The notes beneath the pieces were generated by a model. The model was not told where the DNA came from and ran no database searches. It saw nothing but the letters and a program-made list of their open reading frames with translations. The position numbers were made by a program, and so were the translations under genes. Below are positions 1 to 8,710 of a stretch of DNA of 64,000 bases, in pieces; within the stretch, counting starts at the first letter, position 1, and every line of letters begins with the position of its first letter. Origin of the DNA: a cyanobacterium endosymbiont of Rhopalodia gibberula (GTDB lineage Bacteria > Cyanobacteriota > Cyanobacteriia > Cyanobacteriales > Microcystaceae); NCBI RefSeq assembly GCF_003574135.1, contig NZ_AP018341.1:558001-622000 (forward strand), in the 5' to 3' direction.

Positions 1-696
1 ATAAATCAGAGTATCAGTCTAAATCCTGAACAACGGCATTATTTAAAGCGAGTTTTGAGATTAAATGACGGTGATCACTTTGTGGCAATGAACGGACAAG
101 GTCAATCCTACCTAGCACAATTGGTAGAAAATTCGGCTCAAATTTTAGAGATTTTTAAAGAGTTAACAGAACTCCCTATTGCGGTTACTTTAATAATTGC
201 TCTTCCTAAAGGCAATGGCTTTAACGAAATTGTTCGTTGTTGTACTGAATTAGGAGTAACGACCCTAATTCCAACCATTAGTCGGCGCACTTTGCTTAAA
301 CCCAGTTCTTACAAACTTGAAAGATGGCGTAAAATTGCTACTGAAGCGGCCGAACAGTCGGAACGTCAAATTGTTCCTACAATCATCGAACCTATACCGT
401 TTGAAAAACTTTTAACAAATGTAAACGGAACCGCTGTTGATCATTATATTTGTGTCCCCCGTAAGGAAGCAAAACATTTATTAACTTACTTGCCTAATTC
501 TTCTCGAAGGTCCATAGTGATTGCCACAGGATGTGAAGGAGGTTGGACACATGAAGAAGTAGAAAAAGCTGTCACCTCTGGATTTCAACCCGTTACTCTA
601 GGTCGTCGTATTCTCCGCGCTATAACCGCTCCCATTGTCGCTTTATCCTTAGTAACTTCTGTTATTGAACGAGAGCTTATGACAATTGAAATGTAG
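1..696 (+). CDS. rsmE: RsmE, 16S rRNA m3U1498 methyltransferase (5' end cut by window edge)
   Basis: RsmE methylates N3 of U1498 in 16S rRNA on the 30S subunit. The reading frame is open from base 1, where it encodes NPEQRHYLKRVLRLNDGD, the family's N-terminal signature. The TTG at base 55 is therefore internal and the true start lies left of the window. The central part (LPKGNGFNEIVRCCTELGV) and the C-terminal SPOUT knot are present. Two conserved knot motifs are altered: the usual GPEGG reads GCEGG, and the usual R-T/A-E-T-A reads RAITA. The gene is still fully open, so it is either functional with drift or at an early stage of decay. The family assignment is firm; activity is uncertain. 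Confidence 0.88.
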   Translation: MNQSISLNPEQRHYLKRVLRLNDGDHFVAMNGQGQSYLAQLVENSAQILEIFKELTELPIAVTLIIALPKGNGFNEIVRCCTELGVTTLIPTISRRTLLKPSSYKLERWRKIATEAAEQSERQIVPTIIEPIPFEKLLTNVNGTAVDHYICVPRKEAKHLLTYLPNSSRRSIVIATGCEGGWTHEEVEKAVTSGFQPVTLGRRILRAITAPIVALSLVTSVIERELMTIEM

Positions 697-938
697 TTTA
701 GAAAATCCTTAAAATTTATTAAAAGACTAATTTAACCTGAAATTTATTGTCAAGAGTTTTAATGTTAATCACTCTCTTCATACTTATCCCGCTCTGTTTT
801 TTCTGCTACATATCCTATGTTTCTATGCTCGAGCTGATCACTGAAGCTATTTTAAGGTAATGTCCTGAGAATAAATTACTCGATTCAATGCTATGATAGG
901 TTGAATTGTGACAGTGACTTAAAATTATTTCCTGGTCT
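697..938. other. Intergenic, nothing recognised
   Basis: AT-rich sequence after the rsmE stop. I see no open frame, no RNA gene and no clear terminator. Confidence 0.4.
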
Positions 939-939
939 T

Positions 940-1117
940 AACACAACTGGCAAAAAACAACTTTGAAACTTGTTAGTGGAAAAACTAGAAATTCTTCGTC
1001 ATTGCTCTGGAAAGACAGCGAAAAGTAGCTGAAAGATACCGATGGCTTATCGGCACATGCCCGTGGACTAGTAAGGAGCCACTTCCTAGGATGAGACGGG
1101 AGTTGAACGGTTTTTTG
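940..1117 (+). ncRNA. Candidate structured RNA upstream of the HEAT-repeat gene (family unknown)
   Basis: This stretch is less AT-rich than ordinary spacer here and folds well by eye. CCGAT at 1039-1043 pairs with ATCGG at 1049-1053. CCCGT at 1060-1064 can pair with ACGGG at 1096-1100. Alternatively, CCGTGGACT (1061-1069) can pair with AGTTGAACGG (1101-1110), directly before a run of six T at 1111-1116, giving a terminator-like end. No open frame crosses it. It lacks the signatures I know for tmRNA, RNase P RNA, SRP RNA and the common riboswitches. It could be a small RNA, a cis-regulatory leader of the next gene, or a decayed gene that folds by chance. Confidence 0.3.
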
Positions 1118-1166
1118 TCTAGTATTGCGTAGGTTTCATGAAGCACAATGGCCTATCCTAACAACT

Positions 1167-1916
1167 ATGCACGACGACGACCTTAGCGTAATTGAAACGG
1201 CAGATCAATTTGGTGAACCATTAGATCTCTTGGACTGTGCTCGTTCTGAACTGCCGCCTCCTAACCCAGAGTTAATATTACCCCTGCTAACCGATCCAGA
1301 ACCATCACAACGGATGTTAGCAGCACGTGTGTTCTGTGAACTGCAAGACCAACGGGCGATTGCTCCTTTAATTGATCTGTTGAACGACATTTGTCCTCTG
1401 GTAAGGGTTAGTGCGGCCTACGCCTTGGGAAAAAATACTAGCCCTGATGCAGTAGAAGCATTGATTGAATTATTAAAACAGGATTGGAATGGGTATGTCC
1501 GTAAAGGTATTGTTTGGGCTTTAGGTAATGGAGGCGATCGCCGTGCATTAAATCCTCTAATTCATGCTGTTAAAACGGATATTTCAGCAGTACGTCTTTG
1601 GGCTGCTAGTAGTTTAGCTCAAATCGCTAAGCTAGAATACGAAGATGTCATAGCGACTATTGCCCCTTTGATTGAAGGGTTAAGACAGGACTGCGTAGCT
1701 GCGGTCCGTGGTAATTGCGCCTGGGCAATTGGTCAATTGTGTCGAGAGATACCCTCTAATATGGTTTATGCAACGGCAATAGATGCCTTGATTGAGGCAT
1801 TAGCCGAAGATGAAGATCTAGGCGTTAAAGATGATGCTAGAAATGCACTACTTAAGGTTGGCGATCCTAGGGGACTGCAAATGATTGAAAAACTTGAACT
1901 TGAAGGACTGATTTAA
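1167..1916 (+). CDS. HEAT-repeat protein (PBS-lyase/CpcE-like repeats)
   Basis: The protein has about 249 residues. After an acidic N-terminus it carries five or six HEAT repeats of the PBS-lyase type, visible as LLTDPEPSQRMLAARVF, LLNDICPLVRVSAAYALG, VRKGIVWALGNGGDRRALNP and VRLWAASSLAQIA. Such repeats form curved scaffolds for protein binding. In cyanobacteria the family includes phycobilin lyase subunits and many conserved proteins of unknown role. This one reads as the conserved stand-alone HEAT protein rather than CpcE or CpcF. An in-frame start exists at 1125, but MHDDDLS at 1167 fits the usual acidic N-terminus better. It lies just downstream of the candidate RNA. Function unknown. Confidence 0.75.
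   Translation: MHDDDLSVIETADQFGEPLDLLDCARSELPPPNPELILPLLTDPEPSQRMLAARVFCELQDQRAIAPLIDLLNDICPLVRVSAAYALGKNTSPDAVEALIELLKQDWNGYVRKGIVWALGNGGDRRALNPLIHAVKTDISAVRLWAASSLAQIAKLEYEDVIATIAPLIEGLRQDCVAAVRGNCAWAIGQLCREIPSNMVYATAIDALIEALAEDEDLGVKDDARNALLKVGDPRGLQMIEKLELEGLI
1534..1541. repeat. HIP1 octamer GCGATCGC
   Basis: A perfect HIP1 palindrome inside the HEAT-repeat gene. HIP1 is over-represented in many cyanobacterial genomes. Confidence 0.8.
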
Positions 1917-2048
1917 TTAATTTAAGCCGTAAAACGTAATCAAACAGTAGTGAGGCTCTCAGATTTATTAATATTTGTTAACATAGAGTTATTGATTATT
2001 TATTTATCCCAAAGTGTAGCAGTAGAGTTTATACTCAGACATTTTGCA

Positions 2049-2657
2049 ATGACAAAACCTTTGATTTTAGGCATTAGTGGCGCATCAGGGTTAATTTATG
2101 CTGTTCGTGCCTTGAAGTTTCTGCTCGAAGCAGATGCTGTGGTTGAAGTAATAGCCTCAAAAGCTACCTATATGGTATGGAAGGCTGAACAAGGAACGAC
2201 AATACCTCCTGAACCTAAAAAACAGGCAAAATTCTGGCGAAATCAAGCAGAAGTACCAGAAAAAGGTAGACTTAACTGTCATCGTTGGGGAGACTTAGGA
2301 GCAACCATTGCTAGTGGTTCTTTCCGGACGTTTGGAATGGTGATTCTACCATGTAGCATGAGTACAGTAGCTAAGTTAGCGATGGGGTTAAGTTCAGAGC
2401 TGCTTGAACGAGCAGCTGATGTTCAAATCAAAGAGGGTCGTCCTTTAGTTATTGTTCCCCGCGAAACCCCTTTAAGTTTGATTCACCTTCGAAATTTGAC
2501 TCACTTAGCCGAAGTTGGGGTTAAGGTGGTTCCTGCTATTCCTGCTTGGTATCATAATCCTCAAACTATTGAAGACTTAGTAGATTTTGTGGTAGCTCGA
2601 ACCTTAGATCAACTAGATATTGATTGTGTTCCTCTTAACCGTTGGCAAGGTCATTAA
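2049..2657 (+). CDS. ubiX: UbiX flavin prenyltransferase
   Basis: UbiX prenylates FMN with dimethylallyl phosphate to make prenylated FMN, the cofactor of UbiD decarboxylases. The N-terminal flavin-binding motif GISGASGLIYAVR is clear, followed by the family's conserved segment PCSMSTVAKLAMGLSSELLERAADV and by VIVPRETPLSLIHLRNL. The length is 202 residues from ATG 2049, normal for the family. The frame is open back to 1950, but residues before MTKPL do not match the family, so 2049 is the start. The partner UbiD is also intact at 41513-43021. Together they are expected to decarboxylate a 4-hydroxybenzoate-derived intermediate in plastoquinone synthesis. Confidence 0.92.
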   Translation: MTKPLILGISGASGLIYAVRALKFLLEADAVVEVIASKATYMVWKAEQGTTIPPEPKKQAKFWRNQAEVPEKGRLNCHRWGDLGATIASGSFRTFGMVILPCSMSTVAKLAMGLSSELLERAADVQIKEGRPLVIVPRETPLSLIHLRNLTHLAEVGVKVVPAIPAWYHNPQTIEDLVDFVVARTLDQLDIDCVPLNRWQGH

Positions 2658-3074
2658 CGAGTTAATGTCTTTATAGACGGAAGTATAGCTAAAAAGCATA
2701 TTTAAAAAGTTTCTATTGAAATACTCAATATTGCCTAAAAAACACATTACAGTTCAGCTTTAAGCTTATTTGTTAGAACTTTCGAAGTTTTTATTTGAGC
2801 GGCTAGCAAGTTCTAGCAGACCTTTGCACGATATTGCTTTTAGGCTTTTATAGTAAATATTTCTATTATTATGTAAGTTCGTATGTCTAGATTTAATATT
2901 TCTGGGTTAAGACCATCCTTGCTCCACTATGAGCCGTTAAAACCGACTGGTTATCCCTCATTCACGGTTTGGTCAAATGTCCTAATTTTTGTAACGAATT
3001 TTTTTTATTTACAATGAAGTGTCTCTGTCACTACTTGATTTTGAGATTGACAATAACAATATCGGAAGCTATTT
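2658..3074. other. Intergenic, nothing recognised
   Basis: 417 bases of AT-rich spacer with stops in all frames. Only a weak hairpin, CATTAA/TTAATG, lies just after the ubiX stop. Confidence 0.4.
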
Positions 3075-3884
3075 ATGACTGATCTAGTCCAACAACTCAA
3101 CATTATTAATGAACTTGCTGATGTTTCAGGAAAAGTCATTTATCAATATTTTAGACAACCTAATATTGAGACTGAAACAAAAAACTTTGAGATCTCTTCT
3201 ATTGTAACTATTGCTGATCGCGCTGCTGAAGAAGCAATGGTCGAAGTTTTACGGCAAAAAGCCTCAAGTGATGGGATAATCCGAGAGGAAGGGGATAATA
3301 TTCTGTCCAGGAATGGTCGTTATTGGGTACTCGATCCCATTGATGGAACCTCATCTTTTGTCAAAGGGTTACCTATTTTTGGGACATTAATAGGGTTAAT
3401 AGATGAGGCTTATAACGTTCCTCTACTTGGTTGTATGAATCAACCTATTTTACAAACAAGATGGTTGGGAATACATGGACAAACACCTACTTTGAATGGA
3501 AGACTAGTCGAAAATTTGTATAAAAAACTAACTGATAGTCACTTAGAAGACGCCTGTCTAGCCTCAACGACTCCCATGATGTTCATCACTAAAAGACAAC
3601 AAATGATTGCGGCTAAATTACAAAATGTTTGTAAACGAATAGCTTTTGGAGGAGACTGTTATAATTATGTATCGTTAGCTAGCGGTTGGAGTTCTATGCC
3701 AATGGTTATTTTAGAATCTGATCTTAAATACTACGATTTCTGTGCCTTAATTCCCATCATTCAAGGAGCTGGATGTATTATAACTGACTGGTCGGGGAAT
3801 CCACTTAATCGTCAATCTACAGAGGTTTTGGCAACTTCTAACCAAACGTTACATCAACAAGCTTTAGCAGTCATAAATAGTTAA
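3075..3884 (+). CDS. hisN: Inositol-monophosphatase family, HisN-type histidinol-phosphatase
   Basis: This is a Mg-dependent phosphatase of the IMPase fold, 269 residues. The metal-site motif WVLDPIDGTSSFVKGLPIFG (about residues 91-110) and the C-terminal DFCALIPIIQGAGCIITDW are intact. The first acidic site reads GIIREEGDN, where the family usually has GEE. The pattern DPIDGTxSFxxGxPxFGTLI is characteristic of HisN, which dephosphorylates histidinol phosphate in histidine synthesis; a SuhB or CysQ-like role is less likely. The stop codon lies in the left arm of a strong palindrome shared with the convergent ggtD gene. Confidence 0.72.
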   Translation: MTDLVQQLNIINELADVSGKVIYQYFRQPNIETETKNFEISSIVTIADRAAEEAMVEVLRQKASSDGIIREEGDNILSRNGRYWVLDPIDGTSSFVKGLPIFGTLIGLIDEAYNVPLLGCMNQPILQTRWLGIHGQTPTLNGRLVENLYKKLTDSHLEDACLASTTPMMFITKRQQMIAAKLQNVCKRIAFGGDCYNYVSLASGWSSMPMVILESDLKYYDFCALIPIIQGAGCIITDWSGNPLNRQSTEVLATSNQTLHQQALAVINS

Positions 3885-3920
3885 TAGTAGGGTCTTTAAT
3901 TAAATTAAAGACCCTACTAT
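3884..3920. terminator. Perfect 17-bp palindromic terminator between convergent hisN and ggtD
   Basis: The left arm at 3884-3900 (ATAGTAGGGTCTTTAAT) and right arm at 3904-3920 are exact reverse complements with a 3-nt centre. The element sits between two convergent genes and can work in both directions. Its core GTCTTTAAT...ATTAAAGAC recurs at 58366-58391. Confidence 0.8.
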
Positions 3921-3942
3921 CTTTCAGATAAAGGCATAATGA

Positions 3943-4812
3943 CTAAGATTTGATAGAACCAGCGAGAATTCCTCGCACAAAATAGTGTTGCAGGGCGAAA
4001 AATACTATTAACGGCACAATCATGCTGATAAATGCTCCTGCTGTGAGTAAATACCAATCCTGACCACGAGAACCTACTATATTAGTCAGTTGAATGGTAA
4101 CAGGGGCAACATCAGGAGTTCCACCAAGATAGACTAAAGCGACTAGTAAATCATTCCAAACCCAAAGGAATTGAAACACGGCAAAAGAGGCTACTGCCGG
4201 CATAGAAAGGGGAACAACAAGTTTAGTGAAAATTTTGAGATGAGATGCCCCATCAACCTTGGCTGCTTCTATAAGATCCTTAGGTAATGCCCCAATATAG
4301 TCGCGTAACAAATAAATACCGAGGGGTAAACCATAACCAGTATGTGCTAACCAAACCCCTAAAAAAGTATTAGATAACCCGAAGTTTCGATACATTTGCA
4401 AAATGGGAATGAGAGTCGTTTGCAGAGGAATCACTAATAAACAGACCACAATAATAAATAAAAATTGTCGTCCAGGGAATTCCATCCAGGCAAAGGCATA
4501 AGCAGCAAAAGTGCTGATCGTAATGGGAATTATTGTTGCAGGAATTGAAATGGTTAAACTATTAAAAAATGCCTGTCCCATCCCATGAGACTGAATTACA
4601 TCTATATAATTTCCTAAGTGATATTGGGTTAATTCAAAGGGATGTTCAAAAACTGACCACCACCCTGTGGCTAACATGGCATCTGGCTGTCGCAAAGAAC
4701 TAATTAAGAGTCCTGCGGTTGGCAATGTCCATATAAAAGCGATTATTAAAATGAAGATATGAATAGGTATTTTCTTCCAGAATTCTGAGTTCTTTACGAA
4801 TTTTTTTCTCAT
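3943..4812 (-). CDS. ggtD: Sugar ABC transporter permease, GgtD/MalG type
   Basis: An inner-membrane permease of 289 residues with about six membrane segments. It carries the EAA loop that docks the ATPase (EAAKVDGASHLKIFTKLVVP, about residues 182-201). It is the last gene of a four-gene minus-strand operon (ggtA-B-C-D) and overlaps ggtC by the 4-base ATGA junction at 4809-4812. By similarity to the Synechocystis Ggt system it should form a heterodimer with GgtC and import glucosylglycerol and related sugars such as sucrose or trehalose. The actual substrate in this organism cannot be read from sequence. Confidence 0.85.
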   Translation of the reverse strand: MRKKFVKNSEFWKKIPIHIFILIIAFIWTLPTAGLLISSLRQPDAMLATGWWSVFEHPFELTQYHLGNYIDVIQSHGMGQAFFNSLTISIPATIIPITISTFAAYAFAWMEFPGRQFLFIIVVCLLVIPLQTTLIPILQMYRNFGLSNTFLGVWLAHTGYGLPLGIYLLRDYIGALPKDLIEAAKVDGASHLKIFTKLVVPLSMPAVASFAVFQFLWVWNDLLVALVYLGGTPDVAPVTIQLTNIVGSRGQDWYLLTAGAFISMIVPLIVFFALQHYFVRGILAGSIKS

Positions 4813-5789
4813 TCTCTTATTTTTTCCTGTGCTCTAAATTGGCGAATATTACTAATCATGATGGGGACTATTAACAATAGTAAAATTACTGCGATCGCAT
4901 TTCCTCGTCCAAAATTACGAAAATTAAATATCTCTTTAATCATGCGACTAGCAATGACTTCCGTTCCCTGATTTCCCCCTGTCATTACGAAGACAATATC
5001 AAATACTTTTAATACTAAAATTATCATCATTGTACTAACAACTAAAATAGTCGAACGAATCATAGGGATAGTAATTCGCCAAAGAATTTGCCAACTGTTA
5101 GCACCATCAATTTTAGCTGCCTCGATCACATCTTCGGGAATGCCTTTAACGGCGGACGATAAAATTATCGTGCAAAAACCCGTATAAAGCCAAATCATAA
5201 TAGCAATCAGGGCAAAATTATTCACTGATCGTTCTACTAACCAACCAATAGGTTCAAAACCTAAATTAACCACAATAGCATTGAGTAAACCAATTTGATC
5301 GTCTTCTACAGGTTTGTAAGCATAGATAAATTTCCAAATAACACTCGCTCCAACAGAAGAGATAGCCATTGGTAAAAAAATCAGGGATTTTACTATCGAT
5401 TCATAAGAAACTTTATCTACTAGAACAGCAATAATTAATCCTAAACTTACGCTAATTCCGGTTACCAAAATTAACCATAATAAATTATTACGAAAAGCAA
5501 CTAACATTGCTTGATTAGTAAAAGCAAAGATATAGTTATTTAAGCCGACAAAATTTTCTGATCGCTCATCAAAAAAGCTCAGATAAATAGTCTGAATTGT
5601 AGGGACAATCAAATAGGTAGATAAAATTACCATCGCCGGGGCAATATATGCCCATGGCAAGAAGTGACGGTCCCATGGTTTGGGAAGGGCATTAATACCA
5701 TAGTTGGCTAAATAAAATAACCCGATCACCCCGCCACAACCAAAGAGAATTGCCAAAGTTACATTTAAAATTCTATAAATAACTTCCAT
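4809..5789 (-). CDS. ggtC: Sugar ABC transporter permease, GgtC/MalF type
   Basis: 326 residues, partner permease of GgtD. An N-terminal membrane segment (about residues 9-29) is followed by a second membrane domain with the EAA loop EAAKIDGANSWQILWRITIP (about residues 223-242). Like other MalF-type subunits it is longer than its MalG-type partner. Its stop overlaps the ggtD start, which indicates translational coupling. A HIP1 octamer lies inside the gene at 4891-4898. No disruption seen. Confidence 0.85.
   Translation of the reverse strand: MEVIYRILNVTLAILFGCGGVIGLFYLANYGINALPKPWDRHFLPWAYIAPAMVILSTYLIVPTIQTIYLSFFDERSENFVGLNNYIFAFTNQAMLVAFRNNLLWLILVTGISVSLGLIIAVLVDKVSYESIVKSLIFLPMAISSVGASVIWKFIYAYKPVEDDQIGLLNAIVVNLGFEPIGWLVERSVNNFALIAIMIWLYTGFCTIILSSAVKGIPEDVIEAAKIDGANSWQILWRITIPMIRSTILVVSTMMIILVLKVFDIVFVMTGGNQGTEVIASRMIKEIFNFRNFGRGNAIAVILLLLIVPIMISNIRQFRAQEKIRE
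4891..4898. repeat. HIP1 octamer GCGATCGC
   Basis: A perfect HIP1 palindrome inside ggtC. Confidence 0.8.
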
Positions 5790-5846
5790 TTCTTTGATAA
5801 ATTACCTCTAAAGATAAACTTATGCCTTAGAGACTTCTACACTCAT

Positions 5847-7136
5847 CTAATCTGGCCAACTATTATCAATATTTTGTAGGACTTTCTCTACATCAGTTCC
5901 CCCAATATAGTCAACAATTCCTGACCAGAATGTACCTGTTCCCACCGCACCGGGCATCATATCAGACCCATCAAAACGGATTACCTCAGCATCGGCAAGA
6001 ATTTTGGCTTGTTTTTGCACTAATTGGTTGGAATAGAGCTCGACAGCGATATTATTTCGAGGAGAAATATGCCCCCCTAAACTTACAGCAATTTCATGGG
6101 GAACTCTACTAGCAATATATTCCATAAGCTTACGGGCTTCTGGTGTGTCGTTAAACATAGCAAATACATCTCCTGCCACCAATACTGAGGAACTATGGTC
6201 ATAATTTATGGGAGGCAATGGGAAAATTGCGACATCTTCAGTTGTGTTCACTTCTTGAGAAAGAAAAGAACTGATAAAAGTAGCCTGACGATGAAGATAA
6301 CAATTGGGGTCATCTCCAAATAACCCTTGGATTGAATCCCCAAAGGGAGTACTAAGAACTCCAACTATGCCTCCATGGACATATTTTTCATTACGGACAA
6401 TTTTGCCAAAGGTTTCAAAGGCATTTTTAACGGAATTGTCGGTAAAGGGGATTCGATGGGTAATCCACTGATCATAGATCTCCTCACCTACAGTTCGTAG
6501 CATTATCTCCTCAACCCAGTCTGTTCCTACCCATCCGGTAGCATCTCCACTTTCTATCCCGATACACCAGGGGGTTTTACCTTCACTTATCAGACTATCG
6601 CTTAAAGCCATCATCTCATCCCAAGTTTTCGGAATTTTGTAACCGTTTTTCTCAAAGACTTTTGGATTGTACCAGACTAAACTTTTTACGGAAGCGCGAT
6701 ACCAAACCCCATAACGAATATTGTCAACGCTACCCAGATCTAACCATGTCTCAGAATAAGCGTCTTGTAGTTGTTCAGGGGTCATGAAGTTTGTCAGGGG
6801 AATCAATTTTCCTTCTCTGGCAAAATCCGACATCAACCCTGGTTGTGGGAACATAGCTAGGTCTGGAGGATTTCCCGAATCAACACGAATGGGTAAGATG
6901 GTTGCAAAAGCATCTGTCCCTTCATACACCACTTCAATACCTGTTTCTTCGGTGAAAGGGGCTAGCGCTTGTTTAAGTTTTTCTTGTTGTTCCCCAATCA
7001 TTACACCAAGGATGGTAACTTGCTTTCTGTCATTTTTATTCGATTGATTAAAAGGTTGACAACCTACCAAAAAAGAAAAACTAATTAATAAGGAAGAAAG
7101 TGTACCTATCTTAAAAGATTGTTTAAAATTTTTCAT
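5847..7136 (-). CDS. ggtB: Sugar-binding lipoprotein of ABC importer, GgtB type
   Basis: A family 1 extracellular solute-binding protein of 429 residues. It starts with a basic, hydrophobic lipoprotein signal (about residues 1-25) ending in the lipobox LVGC, with the lipidated Cys at about residue 26. The mature part resembles sugar-binding proteins (EKLKQALAPFTEETGI, VDSGNPPDLAMFPQPG, ASRVPHEIAVSLGGHISPR). It captures the substrate at the outer face of the plasma membrane and delivers it to GgtCD. It lies 57 bases upstream of ggtC and 6 bases downstream of ggtA. Confidence 0.85.
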   Translation of the reverse strand: MKNFKQSFKIGTLSSLLISFSFLVGCQPFNQSNKNDRKQVTILGVMIGEQQEKLKQALAPFTEETGIEVVYEGTDAFATILPIRVDSGNPPDLAMFPQPGLMSDFAREGKLIPLTNFMTPEQLQDAYSETWLDLGSVDNIRYGVWYRASVKSLVWYNPKVFEKNGYKIPKTWDEMMALSDSLISEGKTPWCIGIESGDATGWVGTDWVEEIMLRTVGEEIYDQWITHRIPFTDNSVKNAFETFGKIVRNEKYVHGGIVGVLSTPFGDSIQGLFGDDPNCYLHRQATFISSFLSQEVNTTEDVAIFPLPPINYDHSSSVLVAGDVFAMFNDTPEARKLMEYIASRVPHEIAVSLGGHISPRNNIAVELYSNQLVQKQAKILADAEVIRFDGSDMMPGAVGTGTFWSGIVDYIGGTDVEKVLQNIDNSWPD

Positions 7137-7142
7137 TAAAAA

Positions 7143-8240
7143 TTAAATAGTTTGCTGATTTTGATCAAACAAATAAATACGTTGCGTATCAAATAATAAA
7201 TCAAGAGATTCCCCTGGACTAACCTTAATACGGGAATCGAGACGGGCTACCAATTCTAAATTATCTTGGGTTTTGAAATAAACGATTAGTTCACTTCCCA
7301 TCATTTCAATCATACTAACTACTAATCTTATTTTGAATCCTTGAATATCTGGAGGGAGGTATCGAGGATGGTAAATATTTTCAGGGCGAATACCTAGAGT
7401 AAAGGAACGATTGCCTGTATCTTGGAGAAATTGAGGAAGATATTGGTTTAGGTTAATTAACTTCTGACCTAATCGTAAATAGGCTTTTTCTCCCTGTTCG
7501 ATCCTTTGTACCGCAAAGAAATTCATAGCCGGACTTCCGATAAATCCTGCGACAAACATATTGGTCGGGTGATTATAAATATTGCTTGGGCTATCCACCT
7601 GTTGCAAAATACCATTCTTCATTACTGCAATGCGATCACCCATGGTCATTGCCTCTACTTGATCATGAGTAACATAAATAAAGGTGGTTTTTAGGGTGGA
7701 ATGGAGTTTACTAATCTCTTTTCTTGCTTTTACCCGCAATTTGGCATCCAAATTGGACAGAGGTTCATCCATCAAAAATACAGCTGGTTCTCGCACAATT
7801 GCCCGACCCACTGCCACCCGTTGCCGCTGACCCCCAGATAATTCTTTAGGTTTGCGATGGAGTAATTTTCCAATTCCTAAGTGTTGGGTAACATTATGGA
7901 CACGTTGCTTAATTTCAGCATGAGATTTTCCCTGCAATTCTAAACTAAATGCCATATTTTTAAAAACGCTCATGTGAGGATAAAGCGCGTAAGATTGGAA
8001 AACCATGGCAATATCTCGATCCTTTGGGGGTAATTCGTTGACTCGGCGACCGCCAATACAAATTTGTCCTCGAGTAATCGATTCCAACCCAGCCAATAGT
8101 CTTAAAGATGTGGTTTTTCCGCACCCTGATGGACCGACAAGGACTAGAAATTCACCATCTTTAATGTCAAGAGTCAAATTATTAACAGCGACATGATCTC
8201 TAAATCGCTTTGTTACTTGTTCAAAGGTTACATCAGCCAT
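7143..8240 (-). CDS. ggtA: Sugar ABC transporter ATPase, GgtA/MalK type
   Basis: A 365-residue ATPase of the MalK/UgpC class. Walker A is GPSGCGKTT (residues 36-44), the signature is LSGGQRQRVAVGRAIV, Walker B is VFLMDEPLSNLD, and the switch His lies in YVTHDQVEAMTMG. A C-terminal OB-fold regulatory domain follows from about residue 235. It is the first gene of the four-gene operon, so the whole importer (ATPase, two permeases, binding protein) is encoded together. In Synechocystis the ATPase gene is separate from ggtBCD. All four parts are intact in a region where many genes are decayed. Confidence 0.88.
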   Translation of the reverse strand: MADVTFEQVTKRFRDHVAVNNLTLDIKDGEFLVLVGPSGCGKTTSLRLLAGLESITRGQICIGGRRVNELPPKDRDIAMVFQSYALYPHMSVFKNMAFSLELQGKSHAEIKQRVHNVTQHLGIGKLLHRKPKELSGGQRQRVAVGRAIVREPAVFLMDEPLSNLDAKLRVKARKEISKLHSTLKTTFIYVTHDQVEAMTMGDRIAVMKNGILQQVDSPSNIYNHPTNMFVAGFIGSPAMNFFAVQRIEQGEKAYLRLGQKLINLNQYLPQFLQDTGNRSFTLGIRPENIYHPRYLPPDIQGFKIRLVVSMIEMMGSELIVYFKTQDNLELVARLDSRIKVSPGESLDLLFDTQRIYLFDQNQQTI

Positions 8241-8465
8241 AGATAATCACTTAATAGAAAGGACTGTTAACCACTGATTGAGAACTTTGTGAGCGTTTGA
8301 GCATCATATCATAATCGCCTTATTATTGAGTTTATAGAAAAACCTATTGACTTCAACTTTAGCCTTAAGATACACACATTTATACCAATCTATCTAGTCT
8401 GTTCAAGACTCTATAAATAGAAGAATAGATGTAATAAAACTTTACGGAGCTGGTTATAAAGTGCA

Positions 8466-8710
8466 TTATGGAGATGACTGGGTTTGAATCTTTCAACCCA
8501 AATTTATATCCTCAAGCGGCACAATTAACAACTTCTCGTCGTTAGGAATTAGCTATAAAAATTTTTAGCGATCACTCTTCGAACACTGAAGCTAAAGTTA
8601 TTGAAAATACTCTGAAAATGCTGATATTTTTTTGCAGTTTAATCTTTGATTAAGATCAAGTAATCTGGTTACAGGAACAAGCGAAAAATATTCCTATTCG
8701 TCTAGTATTT
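8466..8710 (+). pseudogene. Unrecognised gene remnant
   Basis: From ATG 8466 the frame reads MEMTGFESFNPNLYPQAAQ and on to SRR, then a stop. It continues in the same register with protein-like composition (ELAIKIFSDHSSN, WLQEQAKNIPIRLVF) with further stops. That is the pattern of a gene killed by point mutations. I do not recognise the family. Confidence 0.35.
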
